This document shows, piece after piece, positions 46,950 through 56,559 of a DNA stretch of 64,000 nucleotides. The stretch is from Sphingomonas arenae (lineage in GTDB: Bacteria > Pseudomonadota > Alphaproteobacteria > Sphingomonadales > Sphingomonadaceae). The translations under genes were made by a program, and so were the position numbers. The notes below the pieces were generated by a model. It had not been told where the DNA came from. It did no database searches and was given only the letters and a program-made list of their open reading frames with translations. The stretch spans positions 682,001-746,000 of the forward strand of contig NZ_JAFFJU010000001.1 in assembly GCF_016924655.1 (NCBI RefSeq). The letters run 5' to 3'. Numbering within the stretch: the first letter of the stretch is position 1; each line of letters begins with the position of its first letter.

Positions 46950-49535
46950 TCAGCCGAGGCTCTTGCTCGCCTGCTCAAACACGTCCTTGCTGAGGCCCGG
47001 GGCAGCCAGGATCCGCTCCAGCGCTTCCCGCATCTTCGCCGCGCGGACCGGCTCCAGTTTCCGCCACCGACCCAAGGGTGCCACGAAGCGCGCGGCCGTC
47101 TGCGGATTGATGGCATCGGCGCGGACGATGATGTCGGCAAGGAAGTCATAGCCGCGGCCGTCCGGCCGGTGGAAGGCGAAGGGCGTGGCCGCGAAGCTTC
47201 CCGCCAGCGCCCGCAGTCGGTTGGGATTGGTGAGCGTAAAATCGGGGTGGCCGCCAAGCCGCTCGACCGTGTCGATCGTGTCCGCGCGAGGCGCGGAGGC
47301 CTGCACGCCGAACCATTTGTCGATGACCAGCGGGTGATGCTTGAACCTTGCGTAGAAGGCGTCGAGCGCCGCCTGCGCCTCGGGCCCGCCCAACATGGCG
47401 AGGACCGCGAGGGCCGACTGGCGCTCGGTCATGGTCTGCGCCTCTTCGAACTGTCGGCTGGCAATTTCCGCGGCGCGAGAGGGATCGCCAGCCGCGATGT
47501 AGCCGAGGGTCGCGGCCCGCAGTCGCCGCCGCCCCTTGGCCTCACCGGACAAGCTCGTCGGATCGGCGGTGCTAGCCGTATAATGGTCGGTCAGCTCGCC
47601 CAGCAGCGCCTTGCCGACCGCTTCGCGGAACTGGTCCCGCACCGCGTGGATCCGGTCCGGGTCCGAACCTTCGAGCCGCTCGGCAATGAACGTCTCGGAC
47701 GGGAGCAGCACTGCATCCGCCTTGAAGGCAGGATCGAGTTCGTTGCTCGCCAGGGTCGAGCGGACCGCTGCGATCACCGCTTGTGGAGATGGCTCGCCAC
47801 CGGCAACCGCTGCCAGCAGGTCGCGCAGCATCAGTTCCTGCACGGCCTCATATCGGGCGAAGCTGTCGGTGTCGGCAATCGCCAATGCCTCGATCTCACC
47901 CGCGCGGCGCTCGGCCTGGATGATCACCGGCGCGGAGAAGCCTCGATTGATGGAGAGGTAGGCGGGCTCGTGAACGGCCGCGAAAGGCTCGCATTGCTCG
48001 CCTTCGGTCAGCAGGACCAGCCGCTCGGGCGCAACCTCCCGGCCACTCCGGGCACCGATCAGCGCAACCTTGAGCGGGATCACGGCGGGCTGCTTGGTGG
48101 GCTGGCCGGGTGTCGGCGGGACCAGCTGCTGCAGGTGGAGGGCGGCCTTGCCATGATGCTGTTCCAGCCGCGCCTTCACCGTCGGCGTGCCTGCCTGCGA
48201 GTACCACAGGCGGAACTGGGTGAGGTCGATGCCGCTCGCGTCCTCCATCGCCTTGACGAAGTCTTCGCAGGTGACCGCCTGCCCGTCATGCCGTTCGAAG
48301 TAGAGGTCCGCTCCCTTGCGGTAGAGGTCCGGCCCGAGGATGGTCCGCAGCATGCGGATGACCTCCGCGCCCTTGTTGTAGACCGTGGCCGTGTAGAAGT
48401 TGGCGATCTCGATATAGCTGTCGGGGCGGATCGGATGCGCCAGCGGGCCGGCATCCTCCGGGAACTGCGCCGCGCGCAGCGTGCGGACCTGGTCGATCCG
48501 CTCCACCGCCGGCGAGCCCATGTCCTCGCTGAAGCTCTGGTCACGGAAGACCGTCAGCCCTTCCTTGAGGCTGAGCTGGAACCAGTCGCGGCAGGTGACA
48601 CGGTTGCCCGACCAGTTGTGGAAGTATTCGTGCGCGACCACTGCGGCGATGGCGTCGAAGTCGGCGTCGCTGGCGGTTTCCTGGTCGGCTAGGATGTACC
48701 GCGAGTTGAAGATGTTGAGGCCCTTGTTCTCCATCGCGCCGAAGTTGAAGTCGGCGACCGCGACGATGTTGAACCGGTCGAGGTCATATTCCCGGCCGTA
48801 GGTGCGCTCGTCCCAGGCCATGGCATCCTTCAGCGCCTGCATCGCGTGGCCGGTCCTGGGAAGGTCGCCTTCCCGAACCCAGATCCCGAGCTCGACCTCG
48901 CGTCCCGACATGGTGGTGAAGGTGTCGCGATTGGCAACGAGGTCGCCCGCGACCAGCGCGAACAGATAGCAGGGCTTGGGGAACGGGTCCTCCAACACGG
49001 TCCAGTGGGTGCCGTTCTCGGCCTCCCCGCTGTCCACCGGATTGCCGTTGGCCAGCAGGACGGGAAAGCGGCTCTTGTCCGCGCTCACCCGCACGCGGTA
49101 GCGCGAGAGGACGTCGGGCCGGTCGGGGAAGAAGGTGATTCGGCGGAAGCCCTCGGCCTCGCACTGCGTGCACAGCAGTCCGCCGGACGCGTAGAGCCCC
49201 ATCAGCTGGCTGTTCTTCTCCGGACAGATCGCAACCTCGGTCTCGACGACCGCACGGTCGGCCGAAAGCGGTACGATCAGTGCAGGTCCGTCCATGCTGA
49301 ACGCCGCCTCGGCGCCATCCACACGCACCGCCAATGGAGTCAGCTCGTCGCCGTCCAGCCGCAGCGGTCGATCGTGCGTCCCATTGCGCTCGACCGAAAG
49401 CCGCGCCCGAACGATCGTGCGTGCTGGATCGAGTTCGAAGTCGAGTTCGATCGTGGGGACCAGCCAGTCGGGCGGGCGATAGTCCCGACGCTGGATGGCG
49501 GGAGGAGCGGCGAGGGCGAGGCGGGCATCCAACAT
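46950..49535 (-). CDS. pepN: aminopeptidase N (M1 family)
   Basis: An 861-residue zinc aminopeptidase of the E. coli PepN type. The substrate motif is GAMENKGLNIFN; the zinc motif is HEYFHNWSGNRV followed by a Glu in SLKEGLTVFRDQSFSED. The C-terminal helical domain is complete. It releases N-terminal residues from peptides in the cytoplasm. The ATG at 49535 is preferred over an upstream in-frame start because the latter would overlap the EamA gene. SD is weak. Confidence 0.95.
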   Translation of the reverse strand: MLDARLALAAPPAIQRRDYRPPDWLVPTIELDFELDPARTIVRARLSVERNGTHDRPLRLDGDELTPLAVRVDGAEAAFSMDGPALIVPLSADRAVVETEVAICPEKNSQLMGLYASGGLLCTQCEAEGFRRITFFPDRPDVLSRYRVRVSADKSRFPVLLANGNPVDSGEAENGTHWTVLEDPFPKPCYLFALVAGDLVANRDTFTTMSGREVELGIWVREGDLPRTGHAMQALKDAMAWDERTYGREYDLDRFNIVAVADFNFGAMENKGLNIFNSRYILADQETASDADFDAIAAVVAHEYFHNWSGNRVTCRDWFQLSLKEGLTVFRDQSFSEDMGSPAVERIDQVRTLRAAQFPEDAGPLAHPIRPDSYIEIANFYTATVYNKGAEVIRMLRTILGPDLYRKGADLYFERHDGQAVTCEDFVKAMEDASGIDLTQFRLWYSQAGTPTVKARLEQHHGKAALHLQQLVPPTPGQPTKQPAVIPLKVALIGARSGREVAPERLVLLTEGEQCEPFAAVHEPAYLSINRGFSAPVIIQAERRAGEIEALAIADTDSFARYEAVQELMLRDLLAAVAGGEPSPQAVIAAVRSTLASNELDPAFKADAVLLPSETFIAERLEGSDPDRIHAVRDQFREAVGKALLGELTDHYTASTADPTSLSGEAKGRRRLRAATLGYIAAGDPSRAAEIASRQFEEAQTMTERQSALAVLAMLGGPEAQAALDAFYARFKHHPLVIDKWFGVQASAPRADTIDTVERLGGHPDFTLTNPNRLRALAGSFAATPFAFHRPDGRGYDFLADIIVRADAINPQTAARFVAPLGRWRKLEPVRAAKMREALERILAAPGLSKDVFEQASKSLG

Positions 49536-49545
49536 GCCGCCGGAC

Positions 49546-50475
49546 TTAGTCAGCCGGCGGCGGAGCGGCAACCTGACGCCGGCTCATCAGCGCGAGCACC
49601 ATGCCGCCGATCGCGAGCGCGGCTCCGCTGGCCGACAGGAGAGTCCAGTCATAGCCCTCGAACAGGGTCGAGAGGGCCATGGCGACGATCGGCACCAGTG
49701 CCGAGGAATAGGCTGCACGGCCGGGCCCGATCTTGCGGACCACCGGAAAGTAGAGGCTGAAGCACAGCGCCGAAGCCAGCACCGCCAGGTACACCAGCCC
49801 CGCCAAGTAGGACCAGGTCCACTCGAAGGTGGGCTGGCCGGCGATGGTCAGCGCCAATGCTCCGTCGGCGACGGCCCCAACGGTCATCGCCCAGGCGAGC
49901 ATCGTCAGGATGGGGATGTGACGGACCTTCTCGGTCGCCTGCAGCACGTTCGACACGGATGCGCCCATGATGCCGATCAGCGTGAACCCGATGCCCGCCA
50001 GCACCGCCGTCCCGCTGGCCTGATCGCGCAGCAACTCCTGGTAGAAGAGCAGGCCTATGCCCGCGATTGCGATGGCCGAGCAGGCGAGAAAGCGTCCGCC
50101 AGGCCGCTGGCCGAGCATGACCCACGCCAGCAAGGAGTTGGGGATGAGCAGGAGCGCGAAGACCGTGGCGACGAGGCCGGAGGTGATGAAATGCTCCGCC
50201 ACATAGACAGCATTGAAGTTCACGCAGAACTGAAAGACGCCAATGGTCCCGACGGCCAGCCAGTCCTGCCGGCCCAGGGTCAAGGGCTCACCCTTCCAGG
50301 CCGCGATCGCGAACATGGCCGCAGCCGCGATGACGAAGCGGTAGGTTACGGACCATTGCGGGGCGACCGTGCCGAGCTGGTCGCGAATGACGATCCAGGT
50401 CGATCCCCAGATCAGGGTGAAGATGATGAAGGGCAGGATTACGCCGTGAACCGGCCTGCCGTCGACGCCTTTCAC
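49546..50475 (-). CDS. EamA family DMT transporter
   Basis: A 309-residue membrane protein with about ten helices and two EamA repeats (FIIFTLIWGSTWIVIRDQLG at the start, and GATVS-like GASVSNVLQATE in the second half). Members export amino acids or metabolites. It begins with GTG at 50475, 8 bp after the threonine aldolase stop, and is probably cotranscribed with it; an amino-acid exporter is plausible but not shown. Confidence 0.87.
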   Translation of the reverse strand: MKGVDGRPVHGVILPFIIFTLIWGSTWIVIRDQLGTVAPQWSVTYRFVIAAAAMFAIAAWKGEPLTLGRQDWLAVGTIGVFQFCVNFNAVYVAEHFITSGLVATVFALLLIPNSLLAWVMLGQRPGGRFLACSAIAIAGIGLLFYQELLRDQASGTAVLAGIGFTLIGIMGASVSNVLQATEKVRHIPILTMLAWAMTVGAVADGALALTIAGQPTFEWTWSYLAGLVYLAVLASALCFSLYFPVVRKIGPGRAAYSSALVPIVAMALSTLFEGYDWTLLSASGAALAIGGMVLALMSRRQVAAPPPAD

Positions 50476-50482
50476 TTGCCGG

Positions 50483-51484
50483 TCAAAGTGCGCGGATCGC
50501 GGTGGCGAGGCGGTCGACCGCCGCGAGATCCTGGTCCCAGCTCGTCACCAGGCGGGCTTCGCCGACGCCCCAGTCGTAGAAGTCATAGCCCTGCTGGCGG
50601 AGGCTCGCCGCCTCCTCCGCGGTGAGCCGCAGGAATACCTCGTTGGCCTGGACCGGATGGACGAGGCGATCGCCGGCCGCGTCGGCCAGGCGGGTCGCCG
50701 CTTCGTTTGCCGCGCGGGCATTGGTCAGCCAGATCTCCTCGTCCAGCATGGCCAGCAGCTGGGCGGCCATGTAGCGACCCTTGCTCAGCAGGTGGCCGGC
50801 GCGCTTGCGGCGGCGAAGAACGCTGTCGGCAAGGTCCCGGTCGAACAGGATCAGCGCCTCGGTCGAAAGCCCCCCGTTCTTGACGAAGCCGAAGCTGAGC
50901 GCATCGACCCCGGCGCGCCAGGTGAGATCGGCGGGCGACGCGCCGGTGGAGACCACCGCATTGGCGAAGCGTGCGCCGTCCAGGTGGAAAGCGAGCTTAT
51001 GAGTGTGCGCGAACTCGCCGAGGGCAGCGGTCTCCTCGGGAGTATAGACCAATCCATATTCGCTGGCGTTCGTGATGCTCAGCGCATTGGGCTGGGTCTG
51101 GTGGACGTCGGCCCGGATGCGTCCGCGTGCTTCGGCGACGGCATCCACCGTCAGCTTGGCACCCGGGCCATCGACCAGCAGCAGCTTCGCCCCGCCGCTG
51201 AAGAACTCCGGCGCCCCCGCCTCGTCGACATTGATGTGTGCCTCCCGGTGACACAGCACGCCGCCGTAGGATGGAACCATCGCCGCGAGGGCGAGGCAGT
51301 TGGCGGCCGTTCCGGTGGTCACCCACAGGGCGGTCACCTCCGTCTCGAACAGGTCGGAGAAGGCGCCGTCCAGCTTCCGGCTCAAGGCGTCACTGTCGTA
51401 GGCGGTGTCCAGCGTGTTGGCGGCGATCATCGCCTCGAGGACCGCCGGGTGCGCGGCCGCTGCATTGTCGGAGAAGAAGCGCAT
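50483..51484 (-). CDS. ltaE: low-specificity L-threonine aldolase
   Basis: A 333-residue PLP enzyme of the beta-eliminating lyase family: FFSDNAAAAHPAVLEAM, TALWVTTGTAANCLAL, CHREAHINVDEAGAPEFFSGG, AFHLDGARFANAVV and the PLP Lys in FGFVKNGGLSTEA. It cleaves threonine to glycine and acetaldehyde. It lies 26 bp after the prepilin peptidase stop, same strand, so it may be read from the end of the T2SS operon. Confidence 0.92.
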   Translation of the reverse strand: MRFFSDNAAAAHPAVLEAMIAANTLDTAYDSDALSRKLDGAFSDLFETEVTALWVTTGTAANCLALAAMVPSYGGVLCHREAHINVDEAGAPEFFSGGAKLLLVDGPGAKLTVDAVAEARGRIRADVHQTQPNALSITNASEYGLVYTPEETAALGEFAHTHKLAFHLDGARFANAVVSTGASPADLTWRAGVDALSFGFVKNGGLSTEALILFDRDLADSVLRRRKRAGHLLSKGRYMAAQLLAMLDEEIWLTNARAANEAATRLADAAGDRLVHPVQANEVFLRLTAEEAASLRQQGYDFYDWGVGEARLVTSWDQDLAAVDRLATAIRAL

Positions 51485-51510
51485 GATTGCGGCCCCTTGG
51501 CCCTGCTCGG

Positions 51511-52266
51511 CTAGCCGGTCAACGCACTTCCGGCGCGTGCGAGCGAAACCGCGGCCACCAACCAGGCGCTGACCGCCAGCATGGTTCCGAACGGCAGTCT
51601 CCGCGTGGCCCGGAGCCCACCAGGGATCGCGATGGCCAGGCCGGTGAGCGCCGCAACCAGCAGCACTGGAGGCAGGGCGGCCCAGCCCAGCCAGAGGCCG
51701 ATGGCGCCGAGGAGCTTCGGATCCCCCCCGCCCAGCCCTTCCCGGCCGCGCACGCGCCGGTAGAGCCAGGCCAAAGCCCAGAGACTTGCCAGACCGCTGA
51801 TCCCGCCGAGAAGTCGGTCTGTAAGGTCGGCAATGCCCAGGGTTCCGCCAAGCAGCAGCCCCGCTGCGGCCAGCACCAGCGTCAATCGATCCGGCAGCCA
51901 GAAGTGCCGCCAGTCAAGCAGCGCCAGGGGCAGGAGGAGCCATCCGAACAGGGAGAGGATCCCGCCCTGCAGCCATGTCGGAGCAAGGATGAGGCTGCCC
52001 ATCCCGATGGCGGCCGCTGCCGCCTCGACCCGCCAATGGAGTGGGTCGATGCGCGTACCGCAGGTCCGGCAGCGTCCGGCACTGGCGAGTGCGCTCAGCA
52101 ACGGGACGAGTTCGGTTGGGCTCAGGGTGCGGCCGCAAGCGTCGCAGCGGGAGCGGCCGACGCTGGCGCTCTCCTGGCGGCCCCAGCGCTGCACCAGGGT
52201 GGCGAGATAGCTGCCGACGATCGCTCCACCCGCGCCGCCCAGCAGCACGGCAAGAACGCTGCTCAA
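51511..52266 (-). CDS. gspO: prepilin peptidase (A24 family)
   Basis: A 251-residue membrane protease/methyltransferase. Its cytoplasmic loop has two CxxC pairs (Cys41/44 and 66/69, zinc binding), and the catalytic Asps are Asp118 (LLDW) and Asp182 in GGGDPKLLGAIG. It cleaves and N-methylates the pseudopilins encoded upstream. The start overlaps the gspN stop. Its place as last gene of the gsp operon supports the role. Confidence 0.93.
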   Translation of the reverse strand: MSSVLAVLLGGAGGAIVGSYLATLVQRWGRQESASVGRSRCDACGRTLSPTELVPLLSALASAGRCRTCGTRIDPLHWRVEAAAAAIGMGSLILAPTWLQGGILSLFGWLLLPLALLDWRHFWLPDRLTLVLAAAGLLLGGTLGIADLTDRLLGGISGLASLWALAWLYRRVRGREGLGGGDPKLLGAIGLWLGWAALPPVLLVAALTGLAIAIPGGLRATRRLPFGTMLAVSAWLVAAVSLARAGSALTG

Positions 52267-52967
52267 AGCGCGCCGGACATGCTGAGGGAGGTGCCCTCCG
52301 GACCATTCTGGAAACCAATCAGGCCGAGCCCCGCGGCAACGGTCGGCGGCAGTCCACGCAGGGTCATAAAGGCGCGGTAGCGTCCGTTCTCGGACAGCAG
52401 GACCTCCAGTGTCTCGCGGCCCGTCTCGCTCGCCAGTCGCGCGCGGACGCGCTGGCCCTCGCAGCTGACGGGTCCGGTCAGGGCCTTTGTCAGGTTGAGG
52501 CCGCCGAGCCGGGCACCTGCCGCTGCGCTGACCTCGCCCTCCGCTTTCATGCAGGCTCCGTCGTGGAACAGAATCGTGACCTGCCGGAACTCCAGCGCAT
52601 CCACCGGAACGGGAGCCAGCAGGCTGGCGGTCGCCAGTCGGCCGGTCAACTGCTCCACCCCATGCGAACCGCCGCCGCTTCTCAGCGTTCCCTCCAACGG
52701 CCCCTGCAGATCGTCACGGCGCTGGAAGCGCAAGGCGGTGCGACCGAGCAGGAGCGGACCGGGGCGCAACTGGACGTCGAAGGTGCCGAGCGCTTGCCGA
52801 CCGAGCGACAAATCGCCGATGCGGCCATCCCAGATCGATCCGCTGACCGCCCGCGCGGTGAGGCCGAGCTTCGGCAAGTCGGCGGCGTCGAGGGCAAGGC
52901 GCAGCGGGAAGAACAGCACCAGCAGCGCGATGCCGGCCGCGGCCGTCCAGAGAATCCAGCGGAACAT
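52263..52967 (-). CDS. gspN: type II secretion system protein N
   Basis: A 234-residue protein: short cytoplasmic start, one membrane helix (about 5-22), then a periplasmic region of beta strands (GSIWDGRIGDLSLGRQALGTFDVQL; LTGRLATASLLAPVPVD) typical of GspN. It is an accessory inner-membrane component. Family identity relies partly on its position after gspM, 2 bp away. Confidence 0.85.
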   Translation of the reverse strand: MFRWILWTAAAGIALLVLFFPLRLALDAADLPKLGLTARAVSGSIWDGRIGDLSLGRQALGTFDVQLRPGPLLLGRTALRFQRRDDLQGPLEGTLRSGGGSHGVEQLTGRLATASLLAPVPVDALEFRQVTILFHDGACMKAEGEVSAAAGARLGGLNLTKALTGPVSCEGQRVRARLASETGRETLEVLLSENGRYRAFMTLRGLPPTVAAGLGLIGFQNGPEGTSLSMSGAL

Positions 52968-52969
52968 GG

Positions 52970-53443
52970 CTACCGCCTGGGCCGCGCGAGCACGGCGGAG
53001 AGCGAGGCGGTCCCTTGAGCGACGGGCGTCATCCTCAAGTCCTGGACGACGAAGCCCTGCTGTTCCAGCACGCGCAGCCAGCCGATGATCACGCGCGGGT
53101 CCCCGTTCGGGATCGTCACCGCAACGCGGTCGCGGCCCTGAGGGGTCGCGGACCCCAGAGTCAGTCCCGCATTCGCCGCAGCTTCCCCGACGTAAGCGGA
53201 CATGTCCCCAGCCGGCGTAGCCACGGGCCGCGCTGCGCCCTTGAGCCCCTCCACCGCCGCCAGGGCACGGGCATGGCGCTCCACGGCGGCCTCGTGCCGT
53301 TCACGAGCGTCGTCGAGCGCGGAGCTGACCGGACGCCAGATGGCGAGCCAGAGGAAGATGGACAGGGCAATGGCGAGCATCGCCAGGATCAAGCGCTGTT
53401 CGCGGCTGCTGCGCCCCTGATACCATGACAGAATCTGGCTCAT
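52970..53443 (-). CDS. gspM: type II secretion system protein M
   Basis: A 157-residue bitopic protein: a helix at about 20-38 (LILAMLAIALSIFLWLAIW) followed by a coiled-coil segment and a ferredoxin-like periplasmic domain. GspM pairs with GspL and GspC in the inner-membrane platform. It overlaps gspL by 4 bp. Confidence 0.88.
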   Translation of the reverse strand: MSQILSWYQGRSSREQRLILAMLAIALSIFLWLAIWRPVSSALDDARERHEAAVERHARALAAVEGLKGAARPVATPAGDMSAYVGEAAANAGLTLGSATPQGRDRVAVTIPNGDPRVIIGWLRVLEQQGFVVQDLRMTPVAQGTASLSAVLARPRR

Positions 53444-54558
53444 GCGGCGCTCTTCACCGTGATCTCGGCGAGTTGGCGGCCGTCGGCTCCGGTTCTTGGA
53501 ACGGCAGTGACCCGGTAGCCGCTGCGCTGCAGACCGAGCAGGACCCGGTTGATTTCCTCGGGGCGGCTCGCGGCGAGCGTGGCGCTCAGCGTTCCGTCGC
53601 CCTGCCAGCCGAGCACCGTGGCGGTTACCGCCGGGTCGGCTTGCATCTGCTGATAAAGCGAGGCGAGCGGGGCGGACAGGGCTCCCGCTGCTCCGCCCGA
53701 GCGTGCGGCCACCAAGTCCAGCTCGGCAAGGGCGGCCTCCGCTGTCACCGGTCGGCCGAGCGCGGCACTGGCGACTTCCACTGTTTCGCGGTCGAGCCGG
53801 TCGCTGTTCCGGTTCAGCCGGACCAGCGAGATGATCGCGGCCAGCAGCGCCAGCAAGGGAATGCAGGCCGCGAGCAGCAGCAACTCCCTTGCGCGCCCGC
53901 GATCCAGGCCCCAGCCGCGCCGCGCTGCGAAACGACCGGAGCGGAGGTTGAGCGGCTTGCGTCGGGCAAGCCGGACCAGCGCGGCCTCGACTTCGTCCGC
54001 CGGCACGCGCCGCACGCGATCGTCCCCGATCAGCGCCTCGGACAAGCCCTCCTCATAGGGAAAGCGCAGGTGGCCGCGGCCGACCAGATGCTCCGTGCCG
54101 AGCCGCGCGTCGATCCAGTCCTCGTCCGACGCTGGCAGGAGCAACAGGGAGGGCACGATGGCGTGTAGGTCGTGACCGCAGGAACGGCACCATAAGAGCC
54201 AGGCGTCGATCACCTCCGCCGACACGATCGCGGCGAGCGCGTGGCGGCGTTCCCCTTCTCCTTCCACGCACGCCACGACGTGGACGTCCGCCGCGTCGCT
54301 GGCACTGGCCTCCCGCGCAGAGGCGGCAGCGACGGCCGATGCCTGTCGATCGGTCGCGCCGACCGGCTCCGAGCTGACTAAGCTCACCGCGCCTGCAGAG
54401 GCCAGGCCGATCAGCTCGGCGCCCGGCTCCGCTGCCCACTGCACCCAGCGGCTGTCATCGCCGCATTCGGTGATCTCGCCGTCCGCGATCCGCCACCACC
54501 ATGTGTCGGACGCGTCCGGTTGCGGATGTTCGGGAAGGAGCAGGACCAGCTGGGTCAA
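53440..54558 (-). CDS. gspL: type II secretion system protein L
   Basis: A 372-residue protein with an actin-like cytoplasmic domain (1 to about 235), a membrane helix (about 238-256, LLLLAACIPLLALLAAII) and a periplasmic ferredoxin-like domain ending VTAVPRTGADGRQLAEITVK. It connects the GspE ATPase to the membrane platform. Overlaps gspK and gspM by 4 bp each. Confidence 0.9.
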   Translation of the reverse strand: MTQLVLLLPEHPQPDASDTWWWRIADGEITECGDDSRWVQWAAEPGAELIGLASAGAVSLVSSEPVGATDRQASAVAAASAREASASDAADVHVVACVEGEGERRHALAAIVSAEVIDAWLLWCRSCGHDLHAIVPSLLLLPASDEDWIDARLGTEHLVGRGHLRFPYEEGLSEALIGDDRVRRVPADEVEAALVRLARRKPLNLRSGRFAARRGWGLDRGRARELLLLAACIPLLALLAAIISLVRLNRNSDRLDRETVEVASAALGRPVTAEAALAELDLVAARSGGAAGALSAPLASLYQQMQADPAVTATVLGWQGDGTLSATLAASRPEEINRVLLGLQRSGYRVTAVPRTGADGRQLAEITVKSAA

Positions 54559-55538
54559 CCGACCACGCTCCAGTCGCGGCGAAGCACATGCACGCGTTCG
54601 TCGCGGAACTGCAGGAGCGCGGTCTCCCCGACCGCGTCGTCGCCGTCGCTGACCCAGGCCTCTAACCGGAAGAAGGAGGTGCGGACCTGCACCTGCGAAG
54701 CGGCTTCGCCGCTGGCCTCGGCCGACTTGAGCGCTGGCGAGTTCCAGAAGGCTTCCACGTTTGGGAAGCCCGATGCGGGCCGCGATCGGAGCGCCGCGCG
54801 CGCCTGCTCGACGGTCAGCCGCTCGGGGATCAGCATGGCGAGCAGCGGGGCCTGCTCCGCGGTCAGGGTATTCACGTTGAGCGGCGATGCGTCGTGGGTG
54901 GGCAGCGCACAGATCCAGGGTCGGAGCATGATAGCGATGGCCGGGGTCATGCCGGGGACTTTCCCGAGCTCGCTTTCATGGGCCATGGCGCGGTTCGCCA
55001 CGAGGTGCCCTTCCCTGTCCTCGGCTCCGGCCGGAAGCGGCAGGCTGTCATGATCGATCCAGTCCGCGGCCGCCGCGGAGATGCGGGTCGCAGCCGTCGG
55101 GTCGATGCCAAGGGTGGTCATCAGGGCGCGGAACTGATCCACTGCAGCCGGCCTGACGATCAGCTGTCCCTCCGACGTACGCGCCGCCAGGCTATTGAGG
55201 TTGAAGCAATTGCCGCCGTCCCGCACGCGCGCGGTGATCCGTGCGCCGTCCGGCAGTTCGATCGTCCGGGGCGTGTCCTGCCAGTTGCCGGCAAGGGTCG
55301 TCCGTTCCGGACTGCTGGCCAGCATGTCCTCCATCCGCACCACCGCAAGCTCCTCGGCCATGCCGAGCCAGCGTCGAGCCTGCCCCGCTTCCATGACGTT
55401 GCCGCTCAGCCGGGTGGCGAGCGCCAGGCGATCGAGGGCCGTGGCTGAGACGGTCGCCATCACGGCGACCAGCAGGAAGACGGTCAGGAGCGCGGCGCCG
55501 CGTTCCCGCGATGGGCCGAGCGGGCGCGGGATCACCAC
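54555..55538 (-). CDS. gspK: type II secretion system minor pseudopilin GspK
   Basis: A 327-residue minor pseudopilin. The N-terminal helix follows RERG at 11-14 and lacks the Glu5 of other pseudopilins, as expected of GspK. A large helical insert domain follows (FNLNSLAARTSEG; ADWIDHDSLPLP). It caps the pseudopilus tip with GspI and GspJ. Starts with GTG overlapping the gspJ stop. Confidence 0.92.
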   Translation of the reverse strand: MVIPRPLGPSRERGAALLTVFLLVAVMATVSATALDRLALATRLSGNVMEAGQARRWLGMAEELAVVRMEDMLASSPERTTLAGNWQDTPRTIELPDGARITARVRDGGNCFNLNSLAARTSEGQLIVRPAAVDQFRALMTTLGIDPTAATRISAAAADWIDHDSLPLPAGAEDREGHLVANRAMAHESELGKVPGMTPAIAIMLRPWICALPTHDASPLNVNTLTAEQAPLLAMLIPERLTVEQARAALRSRPASGFPNVEAFWNSPALKSAEASGEAASQVQVRTSFFRLEAWVSDGDDAVGETALLQFRDERVHVLRRDWSVVG

Positions 55539-56200
55539 CGGGCTCCGGTCGCCTGGCGCTCGGCTGCCGAACCGTCGTCGGGCTCGGACGGCTGGCCCGT
55601 TCGGTCCGGCTCGGCCTGCCTGGGCGCAGCAGGCACGCGCGGGAGCGCCGCGACCACCCGATACGCCGGTTCACCTTGCCGCTTCACGACCAACTCGACG
55701 GCGGCTGGAAGCGGGGGTTCGGACGGACCTGGTGCCCAGCTGCCGTGCCATTCGCCCGATGCAGCGCGGTAGCGGAAGCTCGCCCGTTCCACGCCCGTGA
55801 GCAGCGGCGTCGCAGCACCGTCCCACTCGCCATCGATTGCCTCGCTCCCAGCGCGCTGCAGCGCACCGCCGGAGACCTGCCAGGTGACGGCCTGCAAGGC
55901 GGAGGCCCCGTCAGGAGCCGTCCACCCACCCCGAACCAGCCGCAACGCGCGCTCATCGCCCGAAAACGCCGGCCGGACCGAGCCGCCCGCGTCCCGGCTG
56001 GGCCGATCGAGCGCCTGGGCGAGGTCGCTGGCGAGGAGCAGGCGGAGCCGTTCGCTGGCGGCGAGATCGGCGAGCTTGGCTCCGACCACCTCCTGCGTAT
56101 CGACGCTGCTGCGCAACAGGCCCACGCCCGCGCTCGCCAGCAGCGCGAAGATGACCAGCGCCACCAACATCTCGACCAAGGTGAAGCCCCGCTGGTTCAT
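55532..56200 (-). CDS. gspJ: type II secretion system minor pseudopilin GspJ
   Basis: A 222-residue minor pseudopilin. The prepilin cleavage site is MNQRG/FTLVE, followed by MLVALVIFALLASAG, then a globular domain (LRLVRGGWTAPDG; RASFRYRAASGEWHG). It has an unusual Pro/Glu/Asp/Gly-rich C-terminal tail (about 190-222). Overlaps gspI by 4 bp. Confidence 0.92.
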   Translation of the reverse strand: MNQRGFTLVEMLVALVIFALLASAGVGLLRSSVDTQEVVGAKLADLAASERLRLLLASDLAQALDRPSRDAGGSVRPAFSGDERALRLVRGGWTAPDGASALQAVTWQVSGGALQRAGSEAIDGEWDGAATPLLTGVERASFRYRAASGEWHGSWAPGPSEPPLPAAVELVVKRQGEPAYRVVAALPRVPAAPRQAEPDRTGQPSEPDDGSAAERQATGARW

Positions 56201-56559
56201 GCCACGCGCTTGATCAGGGTTAGGCGCGCGCGACCGGCGGCACCGAGTTCGGTAACGAGGAGATCGACACGGACCAAGCGGCGGTCGGCGGTGGGACTGG
56301 CCTGCTGCTGGACGGAAAAGCGCCGGCCGCCATTGTCGACCAGCCGGGTGACTCGGCCCAGCGGCGGCGGGGCCGGGTCGGTCTGGACCAGTGCCGCTTC
56401 GTTCTGCGCCACCAGCTCCGCCGCGGTCCGGGCGGCGAGGTCCGCCGTGGTGCCCACCGCCACCGCATCAAGCCGCAGCAGGGCCAGCGCCGCGAGCCCG
56501 AACACCGCGAGCGCGACAAGCATCTCCAGCAGCGTGAAGCCGTTCTCGCGGGGGCTCAT
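56197..56559 (-). CDS. gspI: type II secretion system minor pseudopilin GspI
   Basis: A 120-residue minor pseudopilin with cleavage site PRENG/FTLLE and the helix MLVALAVFGLAALAL, then a compact domain ending LTLIKRVA. It is thought to start pseudopilus assembly. The ATG at 56559 overlaps the gspH stop (ATGA); the longer open frame upstream is out-of-frame gspH. Confidence 0.92.
   Translation of the reverse strand: MSPRENGFTLLEMLVALAVFGLAALALLRLDAVAVGTTADLAARTAAELVAQNEAALVQTDPAPPPLGRVTRLVDNGGRRFSVQQQASPTADRRLVRVDLLVTELGAAGRARLTLIKRVA

Noticed and set aside
47169-48692. 507-codon plus-strand frame opposite pepN
   Set aside because: Antisense shadow of an unmistakable aminopeptidase N gene; no motifs.
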